The notes beneath the pieces were generated by a model, which was not told where the DNA came from, did no database searches, and saw only the letters and a list, made by a program, of their open reading frames with translations. 64,000 bases of DNA from Cerrena zonata (lineage: Eukaryota; Basidiomycota; Agaricomycetes; Polyporales; Cerrenaceae), in the NCBI GenBank assembly GCA_038087015.1, contig JASBNA010000027.1:186001-250000 (forward strand), read 5' to 3'. Every line of letters begins with the position of its first letter. The stretch's first letter is position 1. Position numbers and translations under genes: made by a program. This document shows positions 28,739 through 37,545 of this stretch, piece after piece.

Positions 28739-30454
28739 TTAACTAGTGCAGAATTTTGGGATACTGAAGCACTTCTTTGCTTTTGTTGATGGATGAGAAG
28801 CTTTATTTCCAAGTGCACTATTGAATGCTTCGGAAATGGCTGATTCCATAAAAATATCCATTTCACCATGCTCATCAAATACACCTTGAACGTTATTTCC
28901 GGCATTATCAATACCCTGGTCATTCTGGGACTCACTATCTAAAAATTGATTCAAAGATGCGGATATTGTTGCGCTGAGTTCATCATCATTAGTGTTGTTT
29001 GTCTGGTTTCTTTGATCATGGGATTCTGATGTGGTTTGTTCTGTTGGCTCCAAATGATTTATTGAGCTCTGTTCGAATTTTTGAATATCAACCGGTCCTT
29101 CATTCGGGGTATGTGATTGAGGTGGCTTTGACAATCCATGGTCATCAACGAGGGACTTAAAAGCATCTCCTATAGCTGCTTCAAGATCATCATCTGGGTT
29201 ATTATTTGATTCATTTGATTCAGTAAATGTATTTTTCGGTATATTTGTGGGTGTTGCGCCGTTATCTGTATTTTTCAGATTGACACCTTCGGTATGGCTG
29301 TTTTGTATATTTTCTTGATGAGTCTCCACTTGGCTAGAATCTTTGCTTTTAGAGTGAGACTCTTGACCAGATAAAAGCTTGAAGGCATCACCGATGGCGG
29401 TATCCAAGTCTAAATCATCGTCCTTATTTTGTTGATCGTGTGATTCTGACTGTTTGACATTATTGGGATTATCGTTTTTCGATTTATTTTCATTCTCCTG
29501 ATTTGGTCCAATTTCTGAGCTCTTGGGTCTAGTATCAACAGTGTCTTGAGCATTGTATGGGTTGTTGGAAGATATAGACTCATTGCTAGTGGGCGGTATC
29601 TTTGAATGAGCGCTATGTGAATCTTGGTTTGTTACATCAGGTTGGTTTCCGGCACTTTCATGATGGTTATTATTCTCAAATGCAGTATCGAGGGCATCAC
29701 CTATAGCAGCCTCCAAATCGAAATCTTCCATTTCGGAATTACTTTTATTTGCATCATTTGTATCTTGTGTATTTGACTGTGGGTCGTTCTTCTGAGGCAG
29801 ATTACTATCTTCAACGTTAGCCACTAAGTGTGGAGTTTGATGCGGACTGTGATGAGAAGACCTCTCTGAATGATTTATATTGTGTGGAACATTTGAATCT
29901 TGGGGAAAGTCGTGCTGACCCTGCTGTCTTGAAACCTCTTGCTCCGGCTTCTCCTCAGCCAGTCTATCTATTTGTTGCTCTGTATCCCTCTTTTCTTCAC
30001 CAGTTTTTTCTGACAGTTCACTGTGTCTTCGTATATTTTTTCTTGAATCAGCTTCTGTATTAGAATTTTCGTTCTCGTTGGATGTAAAATCAAACAGTTT
30101 GAACACATCGCCAATAGCGTTCTGCAAATCCATATCCTCGTTATCGTTCAAATCGTGGTTATGGCTTTCGTCCTGATGATTCTGGGACTCAAACTGCAGT
30201 AGGTAATTATCTTGCTCTTGATTCGATTCATGGTTCTCTTGGTTATACTGTTGATGAGCATCTTGGTAGTCTATGTTTGTGTGATGGGCATGATCTCCGC
30301 CCTCCTGGAAGTGATGGATCTGGTCGTCCTGTTGCTCTGAGTTTGTATTATTAGAATTTTCATCGGGTAGATAACTCAACGAGGCAAGTGAGTCTTCGAT
30401 AGCCTTATTTAGGTCGATGTTATCATCCTCACTATGTCCTGTATCGCCTGACAT
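28739..30454 (-). CDS. SPP41-like, N-terminal segment
   Basis: 571 codons from the ATG at 30454. It is acidic and rich in Asn, Gln, His and Ser. The motif D-L/M-x-x-A-I-x-D-A/S-h recurs near residues 15, 110, 245, 350, 425, 495 and 540. The last about 12 residues (after ASHPSTKAKK) are probably out of the original frame. Confidence 0.6.
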   Translation of the reverse strand: MSGDTGHSEDDNIDLNKAIEDSLASLSYLPDENSNNTNSEQQDDQIHHFQEGGDHAHHTNIDYQDAHQQYNQENHESNQEQDNYLLQFESQNHQDESHNHDLNDNEDMDLQNAIGDVFKLFDFTSNENENSNTEADSRKNIRRHSELSEKTGEEKRDTEQQIDRLAEEKPEQEVSRQQGQHDFPQDSNVPHNINHSERSSHHSPHQTPHLVANVEDSNLPQKNDPQSNTQDTNDANKSNSEMEDFDLEAAIGDALDTAFENNNHHESAGNQPDVTNQDSHSAHSKIPPTSNESISSNNPYNAQDTVDTRPKSSEIGPNQENENKSKNDNPNNVKQSESHDQQNKDDDLDLDTAIGDAFKLLSGQESHSKSKDSSQVETHQENIQNSHTEGVNLKNTDNGATPTNIPKNTFTESNESNNNPDDDLEAAIGDAFKSLVDDHGLSKPPQSHTPNEGPVDIQKFEQSSINHLEPTEQTTSESHDQRNQTNNTNDDELSATISASLNQFLDSESQNDQGIDNAGNNVQGVFDEHGEMDIFMESAISEAFNSALGNKASHPSTKAKKCFSIPKFCTS

Positions 30455-30687
30455 TGGTGATAAATTTCAGTACTTCGTTTTCTCCTTATACTATTGATCT
30501 AAACTGCTTTCCAATAGCCAAAAGATATAGCTTATAGTCTATAATCGGTTATAGTAAGTTTACTTGTTTTGATTTTTTTAGAGATGAACGGTTAATCTGC
30601 GAAGATTTACATGTTGCACCGTACAGTTTTACAGGTTACCCGATACTCTACTATGAAAAGTTGCAAATTAAGATATATTCTAATTAT

Positions 30688-31503
30688 TTATTGTAATAGC
30701 CAAGGTCTTTTCTCCCAGAACTCATCCTTGATGATGTCTACGTGGCACTCGACTATATCAGCCTTCTTCCGTTGTTTTTCAAGTCTCTGTTTTTGTCTAT
30801 CGGAAAGCTCTTCTTCTTTCACTTCATTAGACAAGGTTTTCCAGTCATTATATTCACGGACTATTATGGTTCCTTTTTTATATATTTCTGGTTCGTTATT
30901 ATAATTGATTTGAAATTCCTTGAATAAAATCTCATTTTTGTCGCTAGATACTGTTCCGATTAATCTATTTTCTGCTTCTTTCCCGGTCATTCCTGCTTTT
31001 AATATTAAATTCCAATAGGTAGTATTATATAAGTTATTGATATGACAATCCACTTGTCTCCAACTGAAGTAGTCACGTATTAAGGTGGGTGTTGGATAAA
31101 CCACTGCTCTTGCGTCAAATGTTGGTAATCTTTCTGATCTGATTGGTTTTTCTGGAAACTCCTTGTTCCATTCAAACATATAGTTTACAGACATAAATGA
31201 TGCAAAGGTTGTGATCAATTTCATTTCTCTTCTTTCGAATAACGTGCACGATCGTCTCAACAAAAACGAATATTCGTCGGAATCCCCGTATGCCAATTGT
31301 ATGTCTGGAAATTGTTTCACTAGATTCATAGCTGCTCTATTCATCACTTGCAACGCCCTTAAATCGTTGGGTTTTTCAAACTCATACTCCTGGCTGAACT
31401 TATGGAACCCCTTCCCGTCTACTCTGATTACCAAGTATGTTTCTGGAAGTAGAAGATTCTCTCTTTCAAACTGCTTGACATACTCAAATCGTGAATTGGC
31501 CAT
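30688..31503 (-). CDS. THG1: tRNA-His guanylyltransferase
   Basis: 271 residues (S. cerevisiae 237). Thg1 adds the essential G at position -1 of tRNA-His in a 3'-5' direction. Catalytic acids are in the expected places: D29 in RVDGKGFHKFS, and D76 and E77 in YGDSDEYSFLL. The HINNLYNTTYW motif and the C-terminal KDEFWEKRPWLL end are also family features. The start at 31503 gives the normal N-terminus MANSRFEYVKQFE. It is divergent from RPA135. Confidence 0.95.
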   Translation of the reverse strand: MANSRFEYVKQFERENLLLPETYLVIRVDGKGFHKFSQEYEFEKPNDLRALQVMNRAAMNLVKQFPDIQLAYGDSDEYSFLLRRSCTLFERREMKLITTFASFMSVNYMFEWNKEFPEKPIRSERLPTFDARAVVYPTPTLIRDYFSWRQVDCHINNLYNTTYWNLILKAGMTGKEAENRLIGTVSSDKNEILFKEFQINYNNEPEIYKKGTIIVREYNDWKTLSNEVKEEELSDRQKQRLEKQRKKADIVECHVDIIKDEFWEKRPWLLQ

Positions 31504-31768
31504 GGTTTATCTTTCCGAATAGCTTTGATTCAAGGTCTTCTCTGATTTTTTTTGTTTTTTTCTTTTTCTTTTGTTTGGTTCAATGAGATAAGCTTTCTCC
31601 TCTAACGTCTCTTGCTTAAGTACACTAGGAACCGGCTGCTTATCCTTCGAATCTCAATGCAATACTAATGCTACTTTGTATAATAGAACTTGTTCGGTCT
31701 TTTTTTTCTCTATCGTATATATAAGAAAAGGGCATCCTATGAGCCGGTCGGATTTGGTTGGAGCTGTG

Positions 31769-31774
31769 CACGTG
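31769..31774. promoter_or_regulatory. CACGTG (Cbf1-type) box upstream of RPA135
   Basis: CACGTG in the context GCACGTGAC (reverse GTCACGTGC), the preferred Cbf1 form, 164 bp before the RPA135 ATG. Cbf1 is known as a regulator of ribosomal genes in Candida albicans. Confidence 0.4.
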
Positions 31775-31809
31775 ACAAGACATTGAATTTTCATTTCCGG
31801 GTAAACAAA

Positions 31810-31819
31810 ATCTCATCTC
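31810..31819 (-). promoter_or_regulatory. PAC-like element upstream of RPA135
   Basis: The minus strand reads GAGATGAGAT, one mismatch from the PAC consensus GCGATGAGMT, 119 bp before the RPA135 ATG. PAC was first defined in RNA polymerase I and III subunit genes. Confidence 0.45.
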
Positions 31820-31937
31820 TGCAATTTTTTTTCCTCTTCTCATTGAATTTTTCACATCAAGATATTATAATCAATAGTCTTTTTTTGATTTCGTATTGTA
31901 TCCCATTACTATCTTTCATTAAACACGTAAAAACAGG

Positions 31938-34900
31938 ATGGGAGCTCAATTCAGAACTCTTGAACGTGAAAAACGTTTCCAGAATCCTCCCAAGGATAAA
32001 TCTGCATATCCATTATTGGCAGATGCCGTTGCACCTCATGTTGGTTCTTTTAATGCTTTAACTGAAGGAGAAGATGGCGGTTTATTGAATTTAGCTGTGA
32101 AGGACATTGGAGCCAAAACTATTTTTGATTCCAGTGATACCGACAGATTAGGAAATAAGTTGAAGATCAGGGTTGAATCAGTTCAATTAGCCAAACCTGC
32201 TGTTTCTGCAAAGGATAAAATTTCCCTTAATAGAAGAACTTATCCATCGGAATGTAGGGAAAGAATGTCTAGTTACAGATCAAGATTAATGCTTAAGGTT
32301 ACCTGGAGCGTTAATGACGGTGAAGAAATTTCAGAAATCAGAGAAGCTGGTCAAGTTCCAATTATGGTTAAAACTAATAGATGTCATTTAGAAAAATTAT
32401 CACCAAATGAATTAGTTCAACAAAAGGAAGAATCCGATGAATTGGGTGGTTACTTCATTGTCAATGGTATTGAAAAAATCATCAGAATGTTGATTGTTCA
32501 ACGTAGAAATCATCCTATGGCTATCATTCGTCCTTCTTTTGGTAACAGAGGTGCATCTTATACTAAATATGGTATTCAAATAAGATGTGTCAGACCAGAT
32601 CAAACTTCTCAAACTAACGTTTTACATTATTTAAATGATGGTAATGTTACTTTCAGATTCTCTTGGAGAAAAAATGAATATTTAATCCCAGTCATGATGA
32701 TTTTGAAAGCTTTAGTTGAAACTAATGATCGTGAAATTTTTGATGGTATTATTGGTGCTGATACTTCTAATTCTTTCTTAACCGATCGTTTGGAATTATT
32801 ATTAAGAACTTATAAAGCTTATAACTTATACTCTAAACAAGAAACTTTAGCTTATTTGGGTGATAAATTTAGAGTCGTTTTTGGTGCCACTCCAGATGTT
32901 TCAGATATTGAGGTTGGTGAAGAAGTTATTAGAAGAATTGTTTTGGTTCATTTACCAAATAACGTTGATAAATTCAGAATGTTATTGTTCATGGTTAGAA
33001 AATTATACTCATTGGTTGCTGGTGATTGTTGTCCTGATAATCCTGATGCTACTCAACATCAAGAAGTTTTATTAGGTGGTTTCTTATACGGTATGATCCT
33101 TAAGGAAAAAATTGATGAATATTTACAAAACTTCAAAGCACAAGTTCAATCTGATATAGATCGTGGTATTGCCGTTAATTTCCACGAAAGAAAATATATG
33201 ACCAGAGTCTTTTTAAGAATCAATGAAAATATTGGTCAGAAATTGCAATACTTCTTATCCACTGGTAATTTGGTTTCTCAATCTGGTCTTGATTTACAAC
33301 AAGTTTCTGGTTATACTGTCGTTGCTGAAAAAATTAACTTCTATAGATTCATTTCTCATTTCAGAATGGTTCATAGAGGTTCTTTCTTCGCTGAATTGAA
33401 GACGACTACAGTTAGAAAATTATTACCTGAATCTTGGGGTTTCTTATGTCCTGTCCATACTCCTGATGGTTCTCCTTGTGGTTTATTAAACCATTTGGCT
33501 CATAAATGTAAAATCGCTACTAAAGCTTCAGATGTTTCTCAAGTTCCTGCTGCTTTGGCCAAATTGGGTGTCTCTCCAAGTCATAGTTTTGCTGCCGGTC
33601 CTGATGTTTGTTGTGTTCAATTAGATGGTAAAATCGTTGGTTGGACCACTCATGAACAAGGTAGAATTGTTGCTGATACCCTTAGATATTGGAAAGTTGA
33701 AGGAGTCAATGGTCTTCCCTTGGATCTTGAAATAGGTTATGTTCCTCCTTCTAATAAAGGTCAATATCCAGGTCTTTACATTTTTGGTGGTCATTCGAGA
33801 ATGATGAGACCTACTAAGTATTTACCTACCAGTAAAACCGATATTTTAGGTCCATTTGAACAAGTCTATATGGATGTTGCTGTCACTCCAGCTGAAATCC
33901 AAAACGGTATTCACAGTCATGTTGAATTCTCTCCAACTAATATTTTATCCATCTTAGCTAACTTAACTCCATTTTCTGATTTTAACCAATCCCCAAGAAA
34001 TATGTACCAATGTCAAATGGCTAAACAAACTATGGGTACTCCTGGTGTCGCCTTATGTCATAGATCTGATAACAAATTATATAGATTACAAACTGGTCAA
34101 ACTCCTATCGTTAAAGCCAATTTATATGATGATTATGGTATGGATAATTTCCCTAATGGTATGAATGCTGTTGTTGCTGTCATTTCTTATACTGGTTATG
34201 ATATGGATGATGCGATGATTATCAATAAATCCGCCGATGAAAGAGGATTTGGTTATGGTACTGTCTACAAAGTTGAAAAAGTTGATTTAGGTCAATCAAG
34301 AAGAAAATTAGATCCAATCATCCAACACTTTGGTTTTGGTGTTGATGAATGGCCAGAATCTTGGAGGGAAAAATTGGATGCTGATGGGTTCCCATTAATT
34401 GGTGTCAAAGTTGAAGAAGGTGATCCTGTCTGTGCTTATTATGATGATACTTTGGGTAAAACTAAAGTGAAGACTTATCATTCCAGTGAACCAGCCTATA
34501 TTGAAGAAGTTAAATTATTAGGTGATGACCTGGGTGATCAAGAATGTCAACAGATAACAATTAAATATAGAATCACTAGACAACCATTAATTGGTGATAA
34601 ATTTTCATCTAGACATGGTCAAAAGGGTGTTTGCTCTCGTAAATGGCCTCAAATTGATATGCCATTTTCTGAAACTGGTATTCAACCTGATGTTATCATT
34701 AATCCTCATGCTTTCCCATCTCGTATGACTATTGGTATGTTCGTTGAATCGCTTGCTGGTAAGGCTGGTGCTTTACATGGTATTGCTCAAGACTCAACTC
34801 CATGGAAATTCAATGAAGATGATACTCCTGCTGATTTCTTCGGTGAACAATTAAAAGAAGCCGGTTACAATTACCATGGTAATGAACCAATGTACTCTGG

Positions 34901-35441
34901 TGCTACCGGTGAAGAATTGAGAGCAGATATTTATATTGGATGTGTTTACTATCAAAGATTGAGACATATGGTTAATGATAAATTCCAAGTTAGATCTACC
35001 GGTCCAGTCAACTCATTGACCATGCAACCTGTTAAAGGTCGTAAAAGATCTGGTGGTATTCGTGTTGGTGAAATGGAAAGAGATGCTTTAATCGGTCATG
35101 GTACTGCTTTCTTGTTACAAGATAGATTATTAAATTGTTCTGATTATACTCAAACTTCTCTTTGTCGCTCGTGTGGTTCTTTATTGAACACTCAAACTTC
35201 AGTCCCAAGAGTTGGTTCCATTGCTACTACCAGATGTAGAAGATGTTCTACCAAATTGGAAATGCATAGCCAACAAGGTGAATATGTTAATGAATCCGAA
35301 ATTTGGGAAGATGGTCAAGGAAAGAAATTTGTTGGTGGTGATGATACTACCACAGTTGCTATTCCATTCGTCTTGAAATATTTGGATTCTGAATTGGCTG
35401 CTATGGGTATTAAGATGCGTTATAACGTTGATCCACGTTAA
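31938..35441 (+). CDS. RPA135: RNA polymerase I second-largest subunit
   Basis: 1167 residues; S. cerevisiae Rpa135 has 1203. All beta-subunit blocks are visible: the protrusion and lobe region, GYDMDDAMIINKSADERG with the catalytic-centre acids near residue 755, IGDKFSSRHGQKG in the hybrid-binding region, and the C-terminal zinc ribbon (CRSCGS ... CRRCSTK). The start MGAQFRTLEREKRF and details throughout match the Pol I paralogue, not Rpb2 or Ret1. A CTG codon at 34530-34532 falls where I recall Ser in S. cerevisiae. Codon use is strongly biased (TTA/TTG Leu, AGA Arg), as in highly expressed genes. Confidence 0.97.
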   Translation: MGAQFRTLEREKRFQNPPKDKSAYPLLADAVAPHVGSFNALTEGEDGGLLNLAVKDIGAKTIFDSSDTDRLGNKLKIRVESVQLAKPAVSAKDKISLNRRTYPSECRERMSSYRSRLMLKVTWSVNDGEEISEIREAGQVPIMVKTNRCHLEKLSPNELVQQKEESDELGGYFIVNGIEKIIRMLIVQRRNHPMAIIRPSFGNRGASYTKYGIQIRCVRPDQTSQTNVLHYLNDGNVTFRFSWRKNEYLIPVMMILKALVETNDREIFDGIIGADTSNSFLTDRLELLLRTYKAYNLYSKQETLAYLGDKFRVVFGATPDVSDIEVGEEVIRRIVLVHLPNNVDKFRMLLFMVRKLYSLVAGDCCPDNPDATQHQEVLLGGFLYGMILKEKIDEYLQNFKAQVQSDIDRGIAVNFHERKYMTRVFLRINENIGQKLQYFLSTGNLVSQSGLDLQQVSGYTVVAEKINFYRFISHFRMVHRGSFFAELKTTTVRKLLPESWGFLCPVHTPDGSPCGLLNHLAHKCKIATKASDVSQVPAALAKLGVSPSHSFAAGPDVCCVQLDGKIVGWTTHEQGRIVADTLRYWKVEGVNGLPLDLEIGYVPPSNKGQYPGLYIFGGHSRMMRPTKYLPTSKTDILGPFEQVYMDVAVTPAEIQNGIHSHVEFSPTNILSILANLTPFSDFNQSPRNMYQCQMAKQTMGTPGVALCHRSDNKLYRLQTGQTPIVKANLYDDYGMDNFPNGMNAVVAVISYTGYDMDDAMIINKSADERGFGYGTVYKVEKVDLGQSRRKLDPIIQHFGFGVDEWPESWREKLDADGFPLIGVKVEEGDPVCAYYDDTLGKTKVKTYHSSEPAYIEEVKLLGDDLGDQECQQITIKYRITRQPLIGDKFSSRHGQKGVCSRKWPQIDMPFSETGIQPDVIINPHAFPSRMTIGMFVESLAGKAGALHGIAQDSTPWKFNEDDTPADFFGEQLKEAGYNYHGNEPMYSGATGEELRADIYIGCVYYQRLRHMVNDKFQVRSTGPVNSLTMQPVKGRKRSGGIRVGEMERDALIGHGTAFLLQDRLLNCSDYTQTSLCRSCGSLLNTQTSVPRVGSIATTRCRRCSTKLEMHSQQGEYVNESEIWEDGQGKKFVGGDDTTTVAIPFVLKYLDSELAAMGIKMRYNVDPR

Positions 35442-35667
35442 TGATTACTTCTTCTGATTACTTGGTTTTCTTGTCATATTTCTTTTTCATTTACTTTTTG
35501 TTATTCATTTTCTTTCTACTTTTTAATTTGCATTCCTTAGTTTCAACCTTTTCAAGTTGCTACCTCTTAATTTCATATTCTTGTATTTTACAATCACATA
35601 TTAAGTTATACTTACACATACTAAATATAAAAAATTATATCTTGTAAACACCATGCACTTTGTAAGT

Positions 35668-36354
35668 TCAATTGTTCTGTATCAAGATCTGAGGAACAAA
35701 CAGATTTTCTTCTATGTATTTGGCATTCTTCAAGTCACTGCCATCTGCCCTATCTATTGCCTCTTGTTCATTTGATGCTATACCTGCTTCTAAGTGTCTT
35801 TTGATAATTCTATTTCTAATTAGATCCTTATTTGCAGTAACAAACCAAGAATCATCTGCAATATCTACGAGCTCACACCATCCAGGGTCTTTTAATAATA
35901 CGTAATTACCTTCAATGAACACCACCTTGGTATCTGGGTCTATTTTAATATCATCTTCGATCGGATCTTTCAATTTATGGTCGAATGATGGTGCCCTTAT
36001 AACTTCACTGGATGAACGAGGATCGTTCAATAATTTAACGGTCTTCAAAAATGCATCTGCATTGAATGTGAATGGAGCTCCTCTTCTTGTTATTGCTTCT
36101 TCGGGGTCAGGCATCTGGGCCAACTCCGACCTGTATAAATGGTACCCGTCTTGAGGTAGAACTAAAGATTTGATATTATGCTCTTCATTCAAGAGTTTCA
36201 CTACCTTACATGAAAGCGTAGATTTCCCCGAACCAGGAACTCCTGCTAGTAATATTATTAATTTTTTGCCTGTCGGTCTTCCCAGTTGAATTTCTTTAAC
36301 TCTTTCCACCAACTTTTTCAAGTCCAATCCGTCAATTTTGATAGGGGATTCCAT
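35668..36354 (-). CDS. P-loop kinase of the uridine kinase/YFH7-like type
   Basis: 228 residues. Walker A GVPGSGKST lies near residue 38, followed by LPQDGYHLYRSEL and a RRGAPFTFNADAF motif, IEGNYVLLKDPGW, and a lid-like RNRIIKRHLEAGIA segment. This pattern (DGYH, RRGxPxTFD/N, EGNY) is that of the fungal Yfh7 group in the phosphoribulokinase/uridine kinase/pantothenate kinase superfamily. S. cerevisiae Yfh7 is 353 residues, so this protein is a shorter form. The substrate is unknown. It is convergent with RPA135. Confidence 0.75.
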   Translation of the reverse strand: MESPIKIDGLDLKKLVERVKEIQLGRPTGKKLIILLAGVPGSGKSTLSCKVVKLLNEEHNIKSLVLPQDGYHLYRSELAQMPDPEEAITRRGAPFTFNADAFLKTVKLLNDPRSSSEVIRAPSFDHKLKDPIEDDIKIDPDTKVVFIEGNYVLLKDPGWCELVDIADDSWFVTANKDLIRNRIIKRHLEAGIASNEQEAIDRADGSDLKNAKYIEENLFVPQILIQNN

Positions 36355-36569
36355 TTTTCAGCAGTATCTCGGTCAGCTGTTGCCAATTGAATATAATGAA
36401 GACTTGCTGAGTACTGTTTCAATATCTGGGGATATGTTTGATCTTCGATTGAAAAAAATCATTGGTGTCTGGATGTTTATGAACTACAACTGAATTATCT
36501 GCTTATGAAGCACATCTGGCTGGTTGCTAACTTCACTGCCTTTACTCGAGAATTTGGGGACCACCTTAG

Positions 36570-37541
36570 ATGAGTGATACTGCTTCACTTCCAAGTAAGT
36601 GGTACTTACGAGAACAGGACGACAAAAGATATATATACGGCATTGACTGTGATAGTTCGAATCAGTCCTATAACATTTTTTGTACGAATTTCACTTCAAC
36701 TTGGGCAGAAAGATTAACCAAGGGAGAAATAATATCCAAGGCTGATAATTCTGGTATAAGGATTGATGATGAGGGACTTGCTTTGCTTATTGAAACATTT
36801 TCCCTGTCTAAAGGGGACTTGAACGAATATATAGAGTTCAGATGGGCTCCAGACGCGTCAGTTAAGAGGGAGTCAGATGAGGAAGAACATGGAACAAGCA
36901 AGTTGAACGGACTTGAAATAAAATTCAAGAAAAGCGGGTATTTTGATTGGACGTTTGATTTAACTAAATTATCTGATTTAAACCATATTAAATTCATGGA
37001 AGCATTAAACTATCAACAGTTTGTTAATCATGATTTCTTACTCCACAAGATAAAAGAATTTGAGAAGATGATAGAAAGTAAGGATCAGTTTATATACTAT
37101 TTATCAGAAAACTACATATCCTTGAATGGAGATGAGATGATTAAGAAGTATAAGAAAAATAATCAAGCGAATGCAGACAGTCTTGACAAATATGATAAAC
37201 AAAAATGGGACTTGAAAGTCTACGAGTCATTCAAACATGCCTTTGCTGGTAAGAAGTCAGAGAATGACAAATTTGTAGACTCTATTATTCTGTCAATTGA
37301 TGATGAGTACTCGTGGAATACCAATTCTCTATTTAAATCAACTGCATATTCCCCTAAAGATCCAATGTTCAAGAAGGAAAACTCAGACGGGGAATTACCC
37401 AAAAGTGGTTTGCAGGATAATAATAACTTCATTAAATCAGAATCTTTAGAGTGTCTGAATGAGAACCTGAATGAGCCCAGTCCTAGTAAGAGAACTAAAA
37501 AACGTATTGGTTTGCTACCTAGAAAGAAGCGAAAATCCTAA
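36570..37541 (+). CDS. NEJ1: Nej1/XLF-type non-homologous end-joining factor
   Basis: 323 residues; S. cerevisiae Nej1 has 342. The N-terminal 130 residues fit the XRCC4/XLF head (KWYLREQDDKRYIYGIDC, FTSTWAERLTKGEIISKA, DDEGLALLIETF). A helical stalk follows, then an acidic/Ser-rich tail ending in a very basic stretch KRTKKRIGLLPRKKRKS, like the KKRK tail by which Nej1/XLF contacts Ku. It would assist Dnl4-Lif1 ligation of double-strand breaks. Sequence conservation in this family is low, so the call rests on architecture. Its stop is only 4 bp from the stop of SWT1. Confidence 0.7.
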   Translation: MSDTASLPSKWYLREQDDKRYIYGIDCDSSNQSYNIFCTNFTSTWAERLTKGEIISKADNSGIRIDDEGLALLIETFSLSKGDLNEYIEFRWAPDASVKRESDEEEHGTSKLNGLEIKFKKSGYFDWTFDLTKLSDLNHIKFMEALNYQQFVNHDFLLHKIKEFEKMIESKDQFIYYLSENYISLNGDEMIKKYKKNNQANADSLDKYDKQKWDLKVYESFKHAFAGKKSENDKFVDSIILSIDDEYSWNTNSLFKSTAYSPKDPMFKKENSDGELPKSGLQDNNNFIKSESLECLNENLNEPSPSKRTKKRIGLLPRKKRKS

Positions 37542-37545
37542 ATGT

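Larger units (their letters stand above)
25868..30454 (-). pseudogene. SPP41: SPP41-like DUF3020 gene, frame interrupted at four sites
   Basis: Read together, four successive frames give about 1,520 residues, similar to S. cerevisiae Spp41 (1,435), a regulator of PRP3 and PRP4 splicing-factor genes. The N-terminal half has about seven copies of a motif like DLEAAIGDAFKSL. The middle has the DUF3020 signature RENRERKKRWREENAE-like (here RIENRERKKRWREENAER). The tail ends with GLKRPGSFQRPAYSKP. Coding character is kept throughout, yet there is a +1 shift near 28773-28800, a TAA at 28534-28536 (or two compensating indels around it), a +1 shift at 28394-28396, and a +1 shift near 26610-26650. Introns do not explain these: no consensus donor is present. 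Possible causes are sequence error, a recent null allele, or frameshifting. Confidence 0.65.
31504..31937. other. divergent promoter region THG1/RPA135
   Basis: 434 bp with several T-rich tracts, a CACGTG box at 31769-31774 and a PAC-like CTCATC motif at 31812-31817. No gene is seen. Confidence 0.5.

Noticed and set aside
35441..35647. Hydrophobic 68-codon frame overlapping the RPA135 stop
   Set aside because: T-rich 3'UTR translates as Phe/Leu/Ser; no family features.
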